In this document: one piece after another, positions 18,591-28,739 of the stretch
Layout of the letters: each line of letters opens with the position of its first letter
Position numbering within the stretch: the first letter of the stretch is position 1
From: Bacillota bacterium
Lineage (GTDB): Bacteria; Bacillota; Sulfobacillia; Sulfobacillales; Sulfobacillaceae
Length of the DNA stretch: 64,000 nt
Assembly: GCA_021841025.1 (NCBI GenBank)
Contig: JAKBWA010000010.1
Span: 62,001 to 126,000, forward strand
Direction: 5' to 3'
Translations under genes and position numbers: made by a program
The notes under the pieces: model-generated
The model's database searches: none
Told to the model about the DNA's origin: nothing
The model's input: only the letters and a program-made list of their open reading frames with translations

Positions 18591-19850
18591 TCAGGGTTCA
18601 CGGTAAATTCTAGCTCCCAATCCTCCTAATTTCTGTTCAAGCCCATGATATCCCCGGTCAATGTATTCCACGCCTTCGACGATTGTCGTACCCAAAGCTC
18701 CCAATCCGGCCAAGACCAATGCCGCCCCCCCGCGAATGTCTTGGGCTTGCACCGGTGCCCCGGTTAACTCCGGAACACCGCGAACAATGGCTGTTTCCCG
18801 TTCTAAATTAATGTCTGCGCCCAAACGCACCAATTCGTGAGCGTACCCAAAGCGGTTCTCAAATACCGTCTCCTGAACCACGGCTACTCCATCGGCCAGG
18901 CTCAGGCAACTCACCATTTGGGGATGGAGGTCGGTCGGAAATCCCGGATGGGGCAACGTTTCAATGTCTACTGATTTCAACCGGTCTTCAACCTGAATTT
19001 GGATGCGGTCCATGTCTTCGGTAATACGTGCGCCAGCTTGCTCCAACTTCAAGAGCACTGTACGGAGATGCTCGGGAATTACATTCACGACACTTACCAC
19101 CCCTTGAGTCACTCCGGCTGCGATAAGATAGGTACCAGCTTCCAAACGATCGGGAATCACCTCATGGCGTACCCCGCGCAAGACATCCACTCCCTCAATA
19201 CGAATGAGGTTAGTGCCCGCTCCCCGAATTTTCGCCCCCATCGCGTTGAGAAAATTAGCCAAATCCACAACTTCTGGCTCCATAGCTGCATTTTCCAGGG
19301 TGGTCGTGCCAGAAGCCAGACTCGCCGCAATCATAAGATTAACAGTCGTCCCAAACGATGTGCGCTCAATATAAATGCGGTTGCCCTTGAGCCGTTGTTC
19401 CACCTTTCCATGAATAGAGCCGTGCTCAAGCCACATGGTTGCCCCCAGTGCCTGAAACCCCTGGACATGAAAATTAACCGGACGCGAGCCGATTTGACAT
19501 CCTCCCGGAAAGGCAACGTCTGCTTGTTTGAGCCGAGCCAGCAACAGTCCTACCACATAAGTGGATCCTCTAAGTTTTTTGGCTAAGTGATAAGGAGCGT
19601 GATAATTGAATAAGTTGGCTGCAGAAATCCGAAGATTTCTATCTCCAATCCATTCCACTTCCGCTCCCAATTCCCTGAGAATCTCACACAAATCCATGAT
19701 ATCGGTGTACCGCGGCACATTTTCCAATACTGACGTTCCTTCTGCCGCCAAGGCCGCTGCCGTGATAATTGGCAGAGCACTGTTCTTTGACCCTTCCACG
19801 CTTACTTCCCCATAAAGAGGATAGCGTCCGTCAATCACCAGCCGTCCCAC
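18591..19850 (-). CDS. murA: UDP-N-acetylglucosamine 1-carboxyvinyltransferase
   Basis: First committed step of peptidoglycan synthesis: adds enolpyruvate from PEP to UDP-GlcNAc. The catalytic Cys118 lies in FPGGCQIGSRPV, which predicts fosfomycin sensitivity. Lys22-Asn23 is in VEGSKNSALP, and the C-terminal YIDRGYHGLEQKLGGLGA is typical. Start is GTG 19850 with AAGGCGG 6 nt upstream. It is 21 nt after guaB and last before a strong terminator. Confidence 0.96.
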   Translation of the reverse strand: MGRLVIDGRYPLYGEVSVEGSKNSALPIITAAALAAEGTSVLENVPRYTDIMDLCEILRELGAEVEWIGDRNLRISAANLFNYHAPYHLAKKLRGSTYVVGLLLARLKQADVAFPGGCQIGSRPVNFHVQGFQALGATMWLEHGSIHGKVEQRLKGNRIYIERTSFGTTVNLMIAASLASGTTTLENAAMEPEVVDLANFLNAMGAKIRGAGTNLIRIEGVDVLRGVRHEVIPDRLEAGTYLIAAGVTQGVVSVVNVIPEHLRTVLLKLEQAGARITEDMDRIQIQVEDRLKSVDIETLPHPGFPTDLHPQMVSCLSLADGVAVVQETVFENRFGYAHELVRLGADINLERETAIVRGVPELTGAPVQAQDIRGGAALVLAGLGALGTTIVEGVEYIDRGYHGLEQKLGGLGARIYREP

Positions 19851-19871
19851 GTTAATCCGCCTTTCATACCC

Positions 19872-21344
<1,473 letters not shown>

Positions 21345-21397
21345 TTATCTCTCCTTTGGTCCTATCCGCAATTCGTTTGGAATTTCTAATCAGTCTA

Positions 21398-22780
21398 TCA
21401 CATCCCTTGGTCGGAAACACCTTGTGCCTTTAATTTCTTGGCTAAACTCCGGGCCGCCAGGTAAACATTGCCGGCCCCCATAGTAATAAACAAGTCACCA
21501 GGCTGTAATCTATCCGCCACTTCCTCCACCACCTGAAACATATCTGAGCGAAAATGAACTTCTTTGCCGCTTTTCGCAATATCCTCCGCTAGGGCTTCAG
21601 AACTCACCCCTTCAATGGGCAATTCGCCCGCTGGAGCATAAATATCTGTCAGATAAACGACGTCGGCATCTCTAAACGCGCCCACGAATTCGTTCCAGAG
21701 GTTTTGAGTTCGCACATACCTCTGAGGTTGAAAGAGAGCATAAACCCGGCCTTGCGTTCGTTGGCGGCAGGCGTTAAGGGTAGACTGGATTTCAGTGGGG
21801 TGGTGCGCATAATCATCCACTACCCAAACAAGATGGTCGAACAGAACCTGAAAACGCCTATTCGCATTCACGAAAGTTTCTAAGCTTAAGGCCGACTGTT
21901 CCCAGGAAATTCCGGTATGGTGCGCAGCAGCCATCGCCCCCAAACTGTTAACCACATTATGAACACCCGGAACCGACAAGCTCGCTTTAGCCACCACACG
22001 TCCATCCACATAAACCTGAAAGCGTGTTTGATAGCCTCTGAATTCAATGTCACCAGCACGAACCATGGCCTCGTCACTCAGTCCGTAGGTCATCGACGGC
22101 ACCTGCAAAACCCTAGCCAAATCTCGGAGATGGGAATTGTCAATTCCCACAACGGCCAAACCATCCTCTGGAACACTCTCCAAGTATTTTTGAAAAGCCG
22201 CGATTAACATAGACAATTTCCCCTGGTAATGATCAAGGTGTTCTGGTTCAACGTTCGTGGCGACGGCTATCCACGGGTGATAACGCAAAAAGGTCCCGTC
22301 ACTTTCATCAGCTTCGGCTACGGCAAAGCGGCTTTCTCCAATCCTGACGTTTCCTTCAAACTGGGGAACCTCGCCACCTACTAAAACCGTGGGATCCCAC
22401 CCTGCATCTTGCAATATCGTTCCAATCATGGTCGTCGTGGTCGTCTTGCCGTGAGTTCCCGTGATAGTGACAGCTTTGTGCTCCGCCAATGATTTGGCCA
22501 AGATTTCGGATCGATGAAATAAGGGTATCTTTAAATCCTGGGCCGCTTGCCTCTCTGGATTGTCCTCCCGGACATCTGTATTGTATACAACCCAGTCGGC
22601 TCCTTGGACATTTTCCGGCTTATGCATAAATTCAATCGGAATGCCTGAAGCTAGAAGACGTTCGGTTCGGCTGGAAGGATTCACATCTGAGCCGGTTACC
22701 CGGTATCCCTGCCGATGGAGCAACAACGCCAGGCCGCTCATGCTGTAGCCGCCAATGCCGATGAAGTGTACATGCTTCAC
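21398..22780 (-). CDS. murC: UDP-N-acetylmuramate--L-alanine ligase
   Basis: ATP-dependent addition of L-alanine to UDP-MurNAc. From the chosen start the UDP-binding HFIGIGGYSMSGLA begins at residue 5, the ATP motif TGTHGKTTTTTM is at 107-118, and DDYAHHPTEI is in the C-terminal domain. The frame is open to 22819, but GTG 22780 has GGAGGG 7 nt upstream and gives the family N-terminus MKHVHFIGIGG. Part of the tsaD-to-murA block. Confidence 0.96.
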   Translation of the reverse strand: MKHVHFIGIGGYSMSGLALLLHRQGYRVTGSDVNPSSRTERLLASGIPIEFMHKPENVQGADWVVYNTDVREDNPERQAAQDLKIPLFHRSEILAKSLAEHKAVTITGTHGKTTTTTMIGTILQDAGWDPTVLVGGEVPQFEGNVRIGESRFAVAEADESDGTFLRYHPWIAVATNVEPEHLDHYQGKLSMLIAAFQKYLESVPEDGLAVVGIDNSHLRDLARVLQVPSMTYGLSDEAMVRAGDIEFRGYQTRFQVYVDGRVVAKASLSVPGVHNVVNSLGAMAAAHHTGISWEQSALSLETFVNANRRFQVLFDHLVWVVDDYAHHPTEIQSTLNACRQRTQGRVYALFQPQRYVRTQNLWNEFVGAFRDADVVYLTDIYAPAGELPIEGVSSEALAEDIAKSGKEVHFRSDMFQVVEEVADRLQPGDLFITMGAGNVYLAARSLAKKLKAQGVSDQGM

Positions 22781-22854
22781 AATGAATCCCTCCATGCTTT
22801 TTCGGGTATGATTTACCATCCTTCAGGTATTCATGCTTCCTTGCCGAATGCATC

Positions 22855-23367
22855 TTACCGAAAATGCCAGCCTGCCTGAACCCATAGATTTCGATAATGA
22901 CTGGCCGCGTGGGCAATGGCTTCCTTTTCTTCCTGTCTGAGGGCTCTGACAACGCGGCAAGGACGTCCCATAGCCAGCATGCCTTCTGGGATTTCCATTC
23001 CCTCGGGAACTAGTGAGCCCGCGGCAATCAAGACATTTCGGTTGATTTTTGCACCGTTCATGAGCACACTTCCCATGCCGACCAACACTTCCTCCGCAAT
23101 TTGAGCTCCGTGCACGACCGAGTTATGTCCAATCGTAACATTTTCACCTACCCCACAAGGAAATCCCGGATCGGCATGGATAGTGACATTGTCTTGAATG
23201 TTGCTGCCTTTTCCCACCTGTATCAGTTCACTATCGGCGCGAATCACCGCATTAAACCACACCGACACATAATCTTTCAACGTAACACGGCCAATGACAT
23301 AGGAACCGGGGGCTATAAAAATTGGATTTCCCACTTGCGGATAAAATTCTCCAAACTTTAATAACAT
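22855..23367 (-). CDS. gamma-carbonic-anhydrase-like hexapeptide protein
   Basis: Left-handed beta-helix protein of the YrdA/PaaY/CaiE group. It shows repeated hexapeptide turns and conserved His residues in NVTIHAD and IGHNSVVHGA, which in the family bind a metal at subunit interfaces. Carbonic anhydrase activity is often only predicted for this branch, so the function is open. The frame is open to 23409; the ATG at 23367 (MLLKFGEFYPQVG) fits the family N-terminus best, but the ribosome site is poor and an ATG at 23385 is possible. Confidence 0.82.
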   Translation of the reverse strand: MLLKFGEFYPQVGNPIFIAPGSYVIGRVTLKDYVSVWFNAVIRADSELIQVGKGSNIQDNVTIHADPGFPCGVGENVTIGHNSVVHGAQIAEEVLVGMGSVLMNGAKINRNVLIAAGSLVPEGMEIPEGMLAMGRPCRVVRALRQEEKEAIAHAASHYRNLWVQAGWHFR

Positions 23368-23424
23368 GTTCTGTACCGTCCTCATCCGTCTCGTAACCCT
23401 CTGTACCACGCCTCCCTCACGCTC

Positions 23425-24456
23425 TCATCCCAATGGGAGAGTGGCCACGGGTCCTTCAAAGATGTCTAAAAATTTTCCTTCTCGCATCCGATGATACCCT
23501 ATGGCTGCCACCATAGCCGCGTTATCGGTACAATATTCAATTCGCGGGATATGAATCTTTATGTTCCGTTTTTCACCAAGATGTCTGACACTATCGCGCA
23601 AGGCTTGATTGGCACTGACGCCGCCCGCAAGATAAATATGCCTTACCGGATAACTATCCAAAGCCCTCTCAAGATTTTTAACCAAAGCTTTCACCACAGC
23701 CTGTTGTAAAGCGTAGGCCACTTCCTCCGCTTCGTCACTGTGAATTTCCCATAAACTTTTGGTCGCCGTCTTGACTCCAGAGAAGCTGAAGTCCAGGGTG
23801 TCGCCTAAATCTGCTATGGGCAGACGCAATGACCGGTGTCTGGCCTGGCGGGCCAACCGTTCAATTTCGGGTCCGCCTGGATATGCCGCTCCCAAAATTC
23901 TGGAGCCTTTGTCAAACGCTTCGCCAGCAGCATCATCCCGTGTTTCACCCAAAACATCCCAGTGAAGGTAATCATGCCATAACAACAATGACGTATGACC
24001 TCCAGACACCAATAGGCCCAAAGCTGGAAATTCAAGAGCCTCCTCGAGCGCATTGGCATAAAGGTGCGCCTCCAGATGGTGCACGCCGACCACCGGAATG
24101 TCAAGCGCCATACCCAAAGTTTTGGCAAATGTTACACCCACCAGCAAAGCTCCTAAAAGGCCGGGCCCCTGAGTGACCGCAATCCCGTCCACATCGTCCA
24201 GCGCCAAGCTGGATTGGCGCAAAACCGACTCGACAACCGGCAAAATAGCCATGGCATGCTCCCTGGCCGCAACCTCCGGCACTACGCCTCCGTACTGCGC
24301 ATGAATTTGCTGAGATGACGAGAGACTTGTCGCAATCAGATGACGGCCGTCCTCAACAATCGCTGCGGCTGTCTCATCGCATGACGATTCGATTCCTAAA
24401 ATTCTCGTGGGGCCTCCCTGCCTTCTGTGTTTTTTCTTGTGGAGTTCCGCTATCAC
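23425..24456 (-). CDS. tsaD: tRNA t6A threonylcarbamoyltransferase TsaD
   Basis: Transfers the threonylcarbamoyl group to A37 of ANN-decoding tRNAs, working with TsaB and TsaE. The ASKHA fold and metal site are clear: GIESSCDETAAAIV (residues 21-34), HHLEAHLYAN (126-135), SGGHTSLLL, GGVSANQALR and the late CTDNAAMVAAIG. The only ATG/GTG/TTG in the N-terminal part of the frame is GTG 24456, with only a weak site upstream (AGAGGGA, 11 nt). A better GGGAGG lies 4 nt before an in-frame ACG at 24408, which would give MRILGIESS, the common family N-terminus. tsaB and tsaE lie 1.1-2.3 kb upstream. Confidence 0.93.
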   Translation of the reverse strand: MIAELHKKKHRRQGGPTRILGIESSCDETAAAIVEDGRHLIATSLSSSQQIHAQYGGVVPEVAAREHAMAILPVVESVLRQSSLALDDVDGIAVTQGPGLLGALLVGVTFAKTLGMALDIPVVGVHHLEAHLYANALEEALEFPALGLLVSGGHTSLLLWHDYLHWDVLGETRDDAAGEAFDKGSRILGAAYPGGPEIERLARQARHRSLRLPIADLGDTLDFSFSGVKTATKSLWEIHSDEAEEVAYALQQAVVKALVKNLERALDSYPVRHIYLAGGVSANQALRDSVRHLGEKRNIKIHIPRIEYCTDNAAMVAAIGYHRMREGKFLDIFEGPVATLPLG

Positions 24457-24536
24457 TTGTGCATATTTCCCTCTATGAGTTTGATACTAAATACGACTGG
24501 TGGCACTGAGTGCCAAAGAAAGAGGGAAGATATTCT

Positions 24537-25022
24537 GTGAAGAAGAGAACACGTACTGTCTGTGCGGCATTTTGCTGGCTTTTCGCCGTAATGGCTGCAC
24601 CTTCTCTTTTCACTTTGTTCGCCACGGCCTATCGCTATCTTGCCCCGAGTCATCTGATAATTTTCCTATTAAGCGGCCTGGGTTTTATCGTCTTTGGCCG
24701 TAAAATGAAAAAACAAGGTCGTAAGCCCTTTTGGCCAGGCGTGATAATCGGTGCCGTTACGGCCTTCTTGGCTTCCTTGGCCTACCAATACACCATTCGC
24801 TTGCCACAAGCCCAGTATGCGCTTTCGCTGACGCTGCACGGCGTGCCCTCCTCGGCCATCTGGGCCATGCTGCACATTCACCCCTTATCAGCTACCATGG
24901 TCATCTCATCATTCATGGCGGTGTTTTACGGGCTTTGGGGAGGATTTGCCGCGTGGTGGGGCGGCCTGAAAACGCCTATCTCCCACCCCCAAGACACCGT
25001 ACATGCCGAAACACGGTCATGA
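24537..25022 (+). CDS. small multi-pass membrane protein, unknown function
   Basis: Not recognised. About 161 aa from GTG 24537 (GAGGGA 9 nt upstream). It has a basic N-terminus, then hydrophobic segments around residues 10-30, 38-55, 65-85 and 105-135, so three or four membrane helices. A basic loop KMKKQGRKP lies between the second and third, suggesting a cytoplasmic face. The gene runs opposite to the t6A genes on both sides and is convergent with rimI, 31 nt apart. It is probably independent of them. Confidence 0.65.
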   Translation: MKKRTRTVCAAFCWLFAVMAAPSLFTLFATAYRYLAPSHLIIFLLSGLGFIVFGRKMKKQGRKPFWPGVIIGAVTAFLASLAYQYTIRLPQAQYALSLTLHGVPSSAIWAMLHIHPLSATMVISSFMAVFYGLWGGFAAWWGGLKTPISHPQDTVHAETRS

Positions 25023-25053
25023 TTGCCGAGGTTTTCCCGACGTCAAGAAACGG

Positions 25054-25545
25054 CTATAAGGGATCCTTCCACATAATAAAAGCATCTTCATGCGTGTCGG
25101 TATAATATCCTCTGCGCACACCCAATTGCACAAAGCCCAATTTATTGTAGAGATTCTGGGCAACAGTATTTCCCCGCCTTACCTCGAGCGTCATGCGAAC
25201 CACTTTGGAACGTTTGGCTCGGACCATTAACCCCGTCATGATGGCCTCCCCTAAATGGTGACCGCGGTAGTCCGGATGCACAGCGATATTCGTCACATGG
25301 GCCTCGTCCAATATAATCCACATACCGCCATAAGCCACAACCTTACCATGAAATTCGACGACAAGATAGGTTGCAAACGTATTCTCTAAAAGTTCGGTTT
25401 GGAACGCATTACGAGACCATGGCGTTGTAAATGAGTGACTTTCAATACCTAAAACCGCATCCAAATCGGCCATGTACATGTCTCGGATGACAATGTCCGG
25501 CGAAGAATCTGCCAATTCATGAATTCGGTCATCATTGACTGCCAT
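25054..25545 (-). CDS. rimI: RimI-like N-acetyltransferase (GNAT)
   Basis: Acetyl-CoA-dependent N-terminal acetyltransferase, in the family that modifies ribosomal protein S18. The acetyl-CoA loop is VHPDYRGHHLGEAIM; before it comes EAHVTNIAV, and after it LEVRRGNTVAQNLYNKLGFVQLGVRRGYY, typical for RimI. About 20 N-terminal residues precede the domain. The ATG is 3 nt after the tsaB stop. tsaB-rimI neighbourhood is widespread and supports the call. Confidence 0.88.
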   Translation of the reverse strand: MAVNDDRIHELADSSPDIVIRDMYMADLDAVLGIESHSFTTPWSRNAFQTELLENTFATYLVVEFHGKVVAYGGMWIILDEAHVTNIAVHPDYRGHHLGEAIMTGLMVRAKRSKVVRMTLEVRRGNTVAQNLYNKLGFVQLGVRRGYYTDTHEDAFIMWKDPL

Positions 25546-25547
25546 AC

Positions 25548-26237
25548 CTACTGTCTTCCTTTCCCGATAGGCCCAATTCGCCCTCGCGGCATGGATATCG
25601 CGGGTGGGCGAATATATACGGGAGCCAAAGTCGTCGGATCGTCCACCTGTCCCAATTGTAACCTGCCTTGCCCTAAAAATGCTACTCGGCTTCCCAATAT
25701 CGGATAGCTTAGGGCGAGAGGGTGGACACTCACCTCACGAATTTGAGCGGGATCGGAGGCTAAGGGCCCCACCACTGCCACAGGTTCGGTTAAGGGAAAA
25801 CGCTCCGGCAATGGTCCATTCACAGCCCATTCAGCCGTGATAGCCTCAGGCGGGCCGTTGCCTCCAATAAAATATAATCCGGCATAAAAAGCTGGGCCCC
25901 GTTTCTCACTAGAGACAAACACTGGCCCTTGATATCCTTCAACTGAATAGGCCCATGCTTGCAACGACGACACACCCACCAAGGGTACTTTCCAGGCGAA
26001 GGCTAATGCTTTAGCCGCACTCAGAGCAATACGGACGCCAGTAAAAGACCCGGGTCCGATACCCACGGCAATACCCTCGGGTCTACCGAATTCTTGAACT
26101 ACCATATGGATCCATGCCACCAAGTGACTTCCTGCGGTGCGGGGACGTCTCCAGTATAAATCTGCCAAAACATCCCTTGCGCTGACGTAGCCTACGGACA
26201 ATGTTGGTCCCGAAGCATCGAAGCCCAATATGCGCAT
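25548..26237 (-). CDS. tsaB: t6A biosynthesis protein TsaB
   Basis: Inactive TsaD paralogue that scaffolds the t6A-forming complex. The N-terminus MRILGFDASGPTLSVG and the GIGPGSFTGVRIALSAAKALA segment are diagnostic. The frame is open to 26291, but ATG 26237 has GAGG 7 nt upstream and gives the family start. It is 3 nt after the tsaE stop. Confidence 0.93.
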   Translation of the reverse strand: MRILGFDASGPTLSVGYVSARDVLADLYWRRPRTAGSHLVAWIHMVVQEFGRPEGIAVGIGPGSFTGVRIALSAAKALAFAWKVPLVGVSSLQAWAYSVEGYQGPVFVSSEKRGPAFYAGLYFIGGNGPPEAITAEWAVNGPLPERFPLTEPVAVVGPLASDPAQIREVSVHPLALSYPILGSRVAFLGQGRLQLGQVDDPTTLAPVYIRPPAISMPRGRIGPIGKGRQ

Positions 26238-26239
26238 TA

Positions 26240-26752
26240 TTATGCCTCTGTTCCTTTCTTGGTCATCTGGGTCCGGACCCAATTTTTCCATCTTCGCTGA
26301 TACGCCTTTCCTAATGCGTCAAGACGAAAGCGCCGGCATTGAGGTCCTAAGGATTCGCAAGTTAAATGGAAGTGTTCTGGATAGAATGGCGCCAACAAGT
26401 CGCCCCATTCAGCCAGCACTAAACTCCCCCCTTCGTCGGCATAAGGCAAATCCAGGATAGACAATTCGTCAGCGTTCTGAACCCGGTAGAGGTCGACATG
26501 ATAAATCCTCACCGCACCACAGTCATAAATATGTACCAAGTCAAATGTAGGGGATTTTACTTTGACTGGACAATCCAAACTTTCGGCCATCGCCTGAATC
26601 AATGTCGTCTTGCCACTGCCCATCTCACCCCTTAACAACACAACCGCACCGGGCAAAACGAGCTGAGTCAGGCTCGCAGCAATATAGCGGGTTTCATCCA
26701 TGCTATGACTGGTCACGGTCCACGGCAAAGTGATGGAATCCTTTTCGGTCAT
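26240..26752 (-). CDS. tsaE: t6A biosynthesis ATPase TsaE
   Basis: P-loop ATPase of the t6A complex. Walker A is GEMGSGKTT at residues 42-50, followed by SPTFDLVHIY and the Walker-B-like YHVDLYR, and LAEWGD. The protein is 170 aa; the family is usually 150-160, and the tail after residue 140 is basic. It overlaps the 3' end of thiL by 50 nt in another frame. This is longer than usual, but the family motifs begin close to this start. Confidence 0.93.
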   Translation of the reverse strand: MTEKDSITLPWTVTSHSMDETRYIAASLTQLVLPGAVVLLRGEMGSGKTTLIQAMAESLDCPVKVKSPTFDLVHIYDCGAVRIYHVDLYRVQNADELSILDLPYADEGGSLVLAEWGDLLAPFYPEHFHLTCESLGPQCRRFRLDALGKAYQRRWKNWVRTQMTKKGTEA

Positions 26753-27767
26753 CGATTTTCATCTCCTCTCCGTTTCGCCCCACGTGAATGCCTAACGTGT
26801 CGGTTACCACTCCAATTTCTGTAATGGAAAGTCCACACGTCAAACACAGCTTTTCAACTTCGTGAACACGAGAGGGAGGTATCGCGACCAGTAATTCGTA
26901 ATCCTCGCCGCCGTATAAGGCAAAATCCAAAGCGTCCTTCCCGTATTCCTGGGCCACATCTCGTGTGGCCTCGTCTACCGGAATTTTCTCGGCCTGAATT
27001 TTGACACCAATTCCCCCGAATCGGGTCATCGCCCTTAATTCACTGATTAACCCATCCGAAATATCAGTCATGGCATGGGCCAGAGGGCCAAGCTGAGTCC
27101 CTGCTTGCACGCGGGCCAGGGGAGCCAAATGAGCCTGAAGGACACTGCGGTAAGAAACGGATGTGCTAGGCCACTTAATACCGTGAGATAAAAGGACCAA
27201 TCCTGCGTACGAAGCCCCAAGACGTCCAGTGACAAAGAGCCTGTCACCCGGTTTCGCTCCCGTTAGAAGCACGGGACCATGAGGCCCAGGCTCTCCCAAC
27301 ACGCTCACATCCAACGTAAATTTATCCGGAGACAATACCGTGTCGCCACCAATCAAAACCGCTCGATAGCGGTCAAGGGCTTTCGATATGCCTCGGTAAA
27401 GTGCTTCAATCGCTTCCACCTCAAAATCGCCGGGAAGGGCAATGCTAGTTAAAATCGCTTTCGGAACCCCCCCCATCGCAGCGATATCACTCATATTGAC
27501 AATCACGGCCTTCGCCCCGAGTTGTTCAGGAGTGATCCATCCCCACCGGAAGTGAACATCCTCAATGAGCATATCCTGGCTGATGAGCCATCCTTTGTCA
27601 GAGGGGGGAAGATATGCCGCATCATCACCAATGCCCACATATCCCATGGGAACAATGGCCTGTAAACGGTGAATCACTGAAATAATGGACCTTTCACCGA
27701 CGTCTTTGACTCTTGTCTTTTCGCTTTGACCAGAGCGTTTTAACTTCCCTATATCTAGAATATCCAT
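26703..27767 (-). CDS. thiL: thiamine-monophosphate kinase
   Basis: Phosphorylates thiamine monophosphate to the active diphosphate. The AIR-synthase-like fold is shown by VGIGDDAAYL near residue 46, ISQDMLIEDVHF, NMSDIAAMGG, IGGDTV and ALYGGEDYELLVAI. The N-terminus before GERSIISVIHRL is longer than usual and the start is uncertain; ATG 27767 is used, with GTG 27770 just before. First gene of the thiL-tsaE-tsaB-rimI unit. Confidence 0.92.
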   Translation of the reverse strand: MDILDIGKLKRSGQSEKTRVKDVGERSIISVIHRLQAIVPMGYVGIGDDAAYLPPSDKGWLISQDMLIEDVHFRWGWITPEQLGAKAVIVNMSDIAAMGGVPKAILTSIALPGDFEVEAIEALYRGISKALDRYRAVLIGGDTVLSPDKFTLDVSVLGEPGPHGPVLLTGAKPGDRLFVTGRLGASYAGLVLLSHGIKWPSTSVSYRSVLQAHLAPLARVQAGTQLGPLAHAMTDISDGLISELRAMTRFGGIGVKIQAEKIPVDEATRDVAQEYGKDALDFALYGGEDYELLVAIPPSRVHEVEKLCLTCGLSITEIGVVTDTLGIHVGRNGEEMKIDDRKGFHHFAVDRDQS

Positions 27768-27855
27768 CACGTCTTTTCTGAATTCTTCCCTTCTCTTCCC
27801 TCGGCATGAGTGACAAGTTTACAATAACGTCAGTTTATGCAAGGAGGCGAAGACA

Positions 27856-28647
27856 ATTTCCATCGATATTATACGCCACTCCCACCGGTGGCACGGAAAA
27901 GGATTCAGTTGGTTTGAAGCAGGCCAGGGATATCCTCTGGTTCTCCTGCACGGAGGTGGCGGAACTGGCAAGGCGTTTTGGGCACAACTCCAATACTTTG
28001 CCTCGTCATATCGCGTAATTGCCCCCGACATGCCTGGATTCGGTCAATCGGAGTGGATCGACGATATCCAAAGCGTGGATCAGATCCCTCATGCATTACG
28101 AGGCTGGTTTGCAAATTGGGGACTCACCCGCGTTATCCTCGGAGGAAATTCCATGGGAGGACGGGTGGCGCTTTCCCTTTCTGCTCGATATCCTGAAATG
28201 GTTTCACATCTCGTGATTCTCGACAGCGTGGGACTGACGCTTCCGGAGGTTCCAGTCGTTAACCCATTGACGCTAGCTCCGAGTGAATTCATGTCGGGAT
28301 TGGTCCATCATCCTGAAAAGTACCGGAAACTGACTCCTTACCGGACACTTGACGACGCGAGAGAACTGAATCATGGCCGGCAGACATTTGCCCGCTATTT
28401 AGGTTCTCAAGGGATTGTTCCGGATCCAGAACTGGAACTGTCCCGCATAACCATGCCGACATTGCTTATTTGGGGCAGAGAAGACCGGATCATTCCCTTG
28501 GCGTATGGCAAGGCTCTCGCGAAAGCATTGCCTCAAGGGGAATTGGTAGTGTTTGACGACGTCGGCCACCTTCCCCACATCGAAGCGCCACACCTAACCA
28601 ATCAATCCATCCGCAGTTTCCTGGATCGGCATCCTCCTGTTTCCTAA
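27856..28647 (+). CDS. alpha/beta hydrolase, apparent ATT start
   Basis: Serine hydrolase of the alpha/beta fold, about 263 aa. Substrate unknown; MhpC-like C-C or ester hydrolases are nearest by eye. The frame from 27856 contains RHSHRWHGKGFSWFEAGQG, the oxyanion HGGGG (residues 32-36), DMPGFGQSEW, the nucleophile elbow GGNSMGGR (Ser99), WGREDRIIP with the acidic residue, and DVGHLPHIEAP with the His. No ATG, GTG or TTG exists in this frame between a stop at 27811 and the ATG at 28030, which would delete the oxyanion segment. An ATT at 27856 has a perfect AAGGAGG 8 nt upstream. Confidence 0.8.
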   Translation: MSIDIIRHSHRWHGKGFSWFEAGQGYPLVLLHGGGGTGKAFWAQLQYFASSYRVIAPDMPGFGQSEWIDDIQSVDQIPHALRGWFANWGLTRVILGGNSMGGRVALSLSARYPEMVSHLVILDSVGLTLPEVPVVNPLTLAPSEFMSGLVHHPEKYRKLTPYRTLDDARELNHGRQTFARYLGSQGIVPDPELELSRITMPTLLIWGREDRIIPLAYGKALAKALPQGELVVFDDVGHLPHIEAPHLTNQSIRSFLDRHPPVS

Positions 28648-28688
28648 CCCCCCCAGCAATCCATGTATCAAGCTAAAATGCCGGAGAC

Positions 28689-28723
28689 GTCAGGCCCGCC
28701 GTTATACCCAGGCGGAACCTGAC
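28689..28723. other. hairpin between convergent genes
   Basis: GTCAGG and CCGCC pair with GGCGG and CCTGAC around a 10-nt loop. It lies between the hydrolase and the DUF1269-like gene, which converge. No T-run follows on either strand, so termination is uncertain. Confidence 0.45.
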
Positions 28724-28739
28724 CTCTCAATAATCCAAA

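Noticed and set aside
27806-28018. 70-codon plus-strand frame before the alpha/beta hydrolase, considered as its N-terminus by frameshift
   Set aside because: The hydrolase frame itself carries the conserved N-terminal sequence from 27856, so no frameshift is needed.
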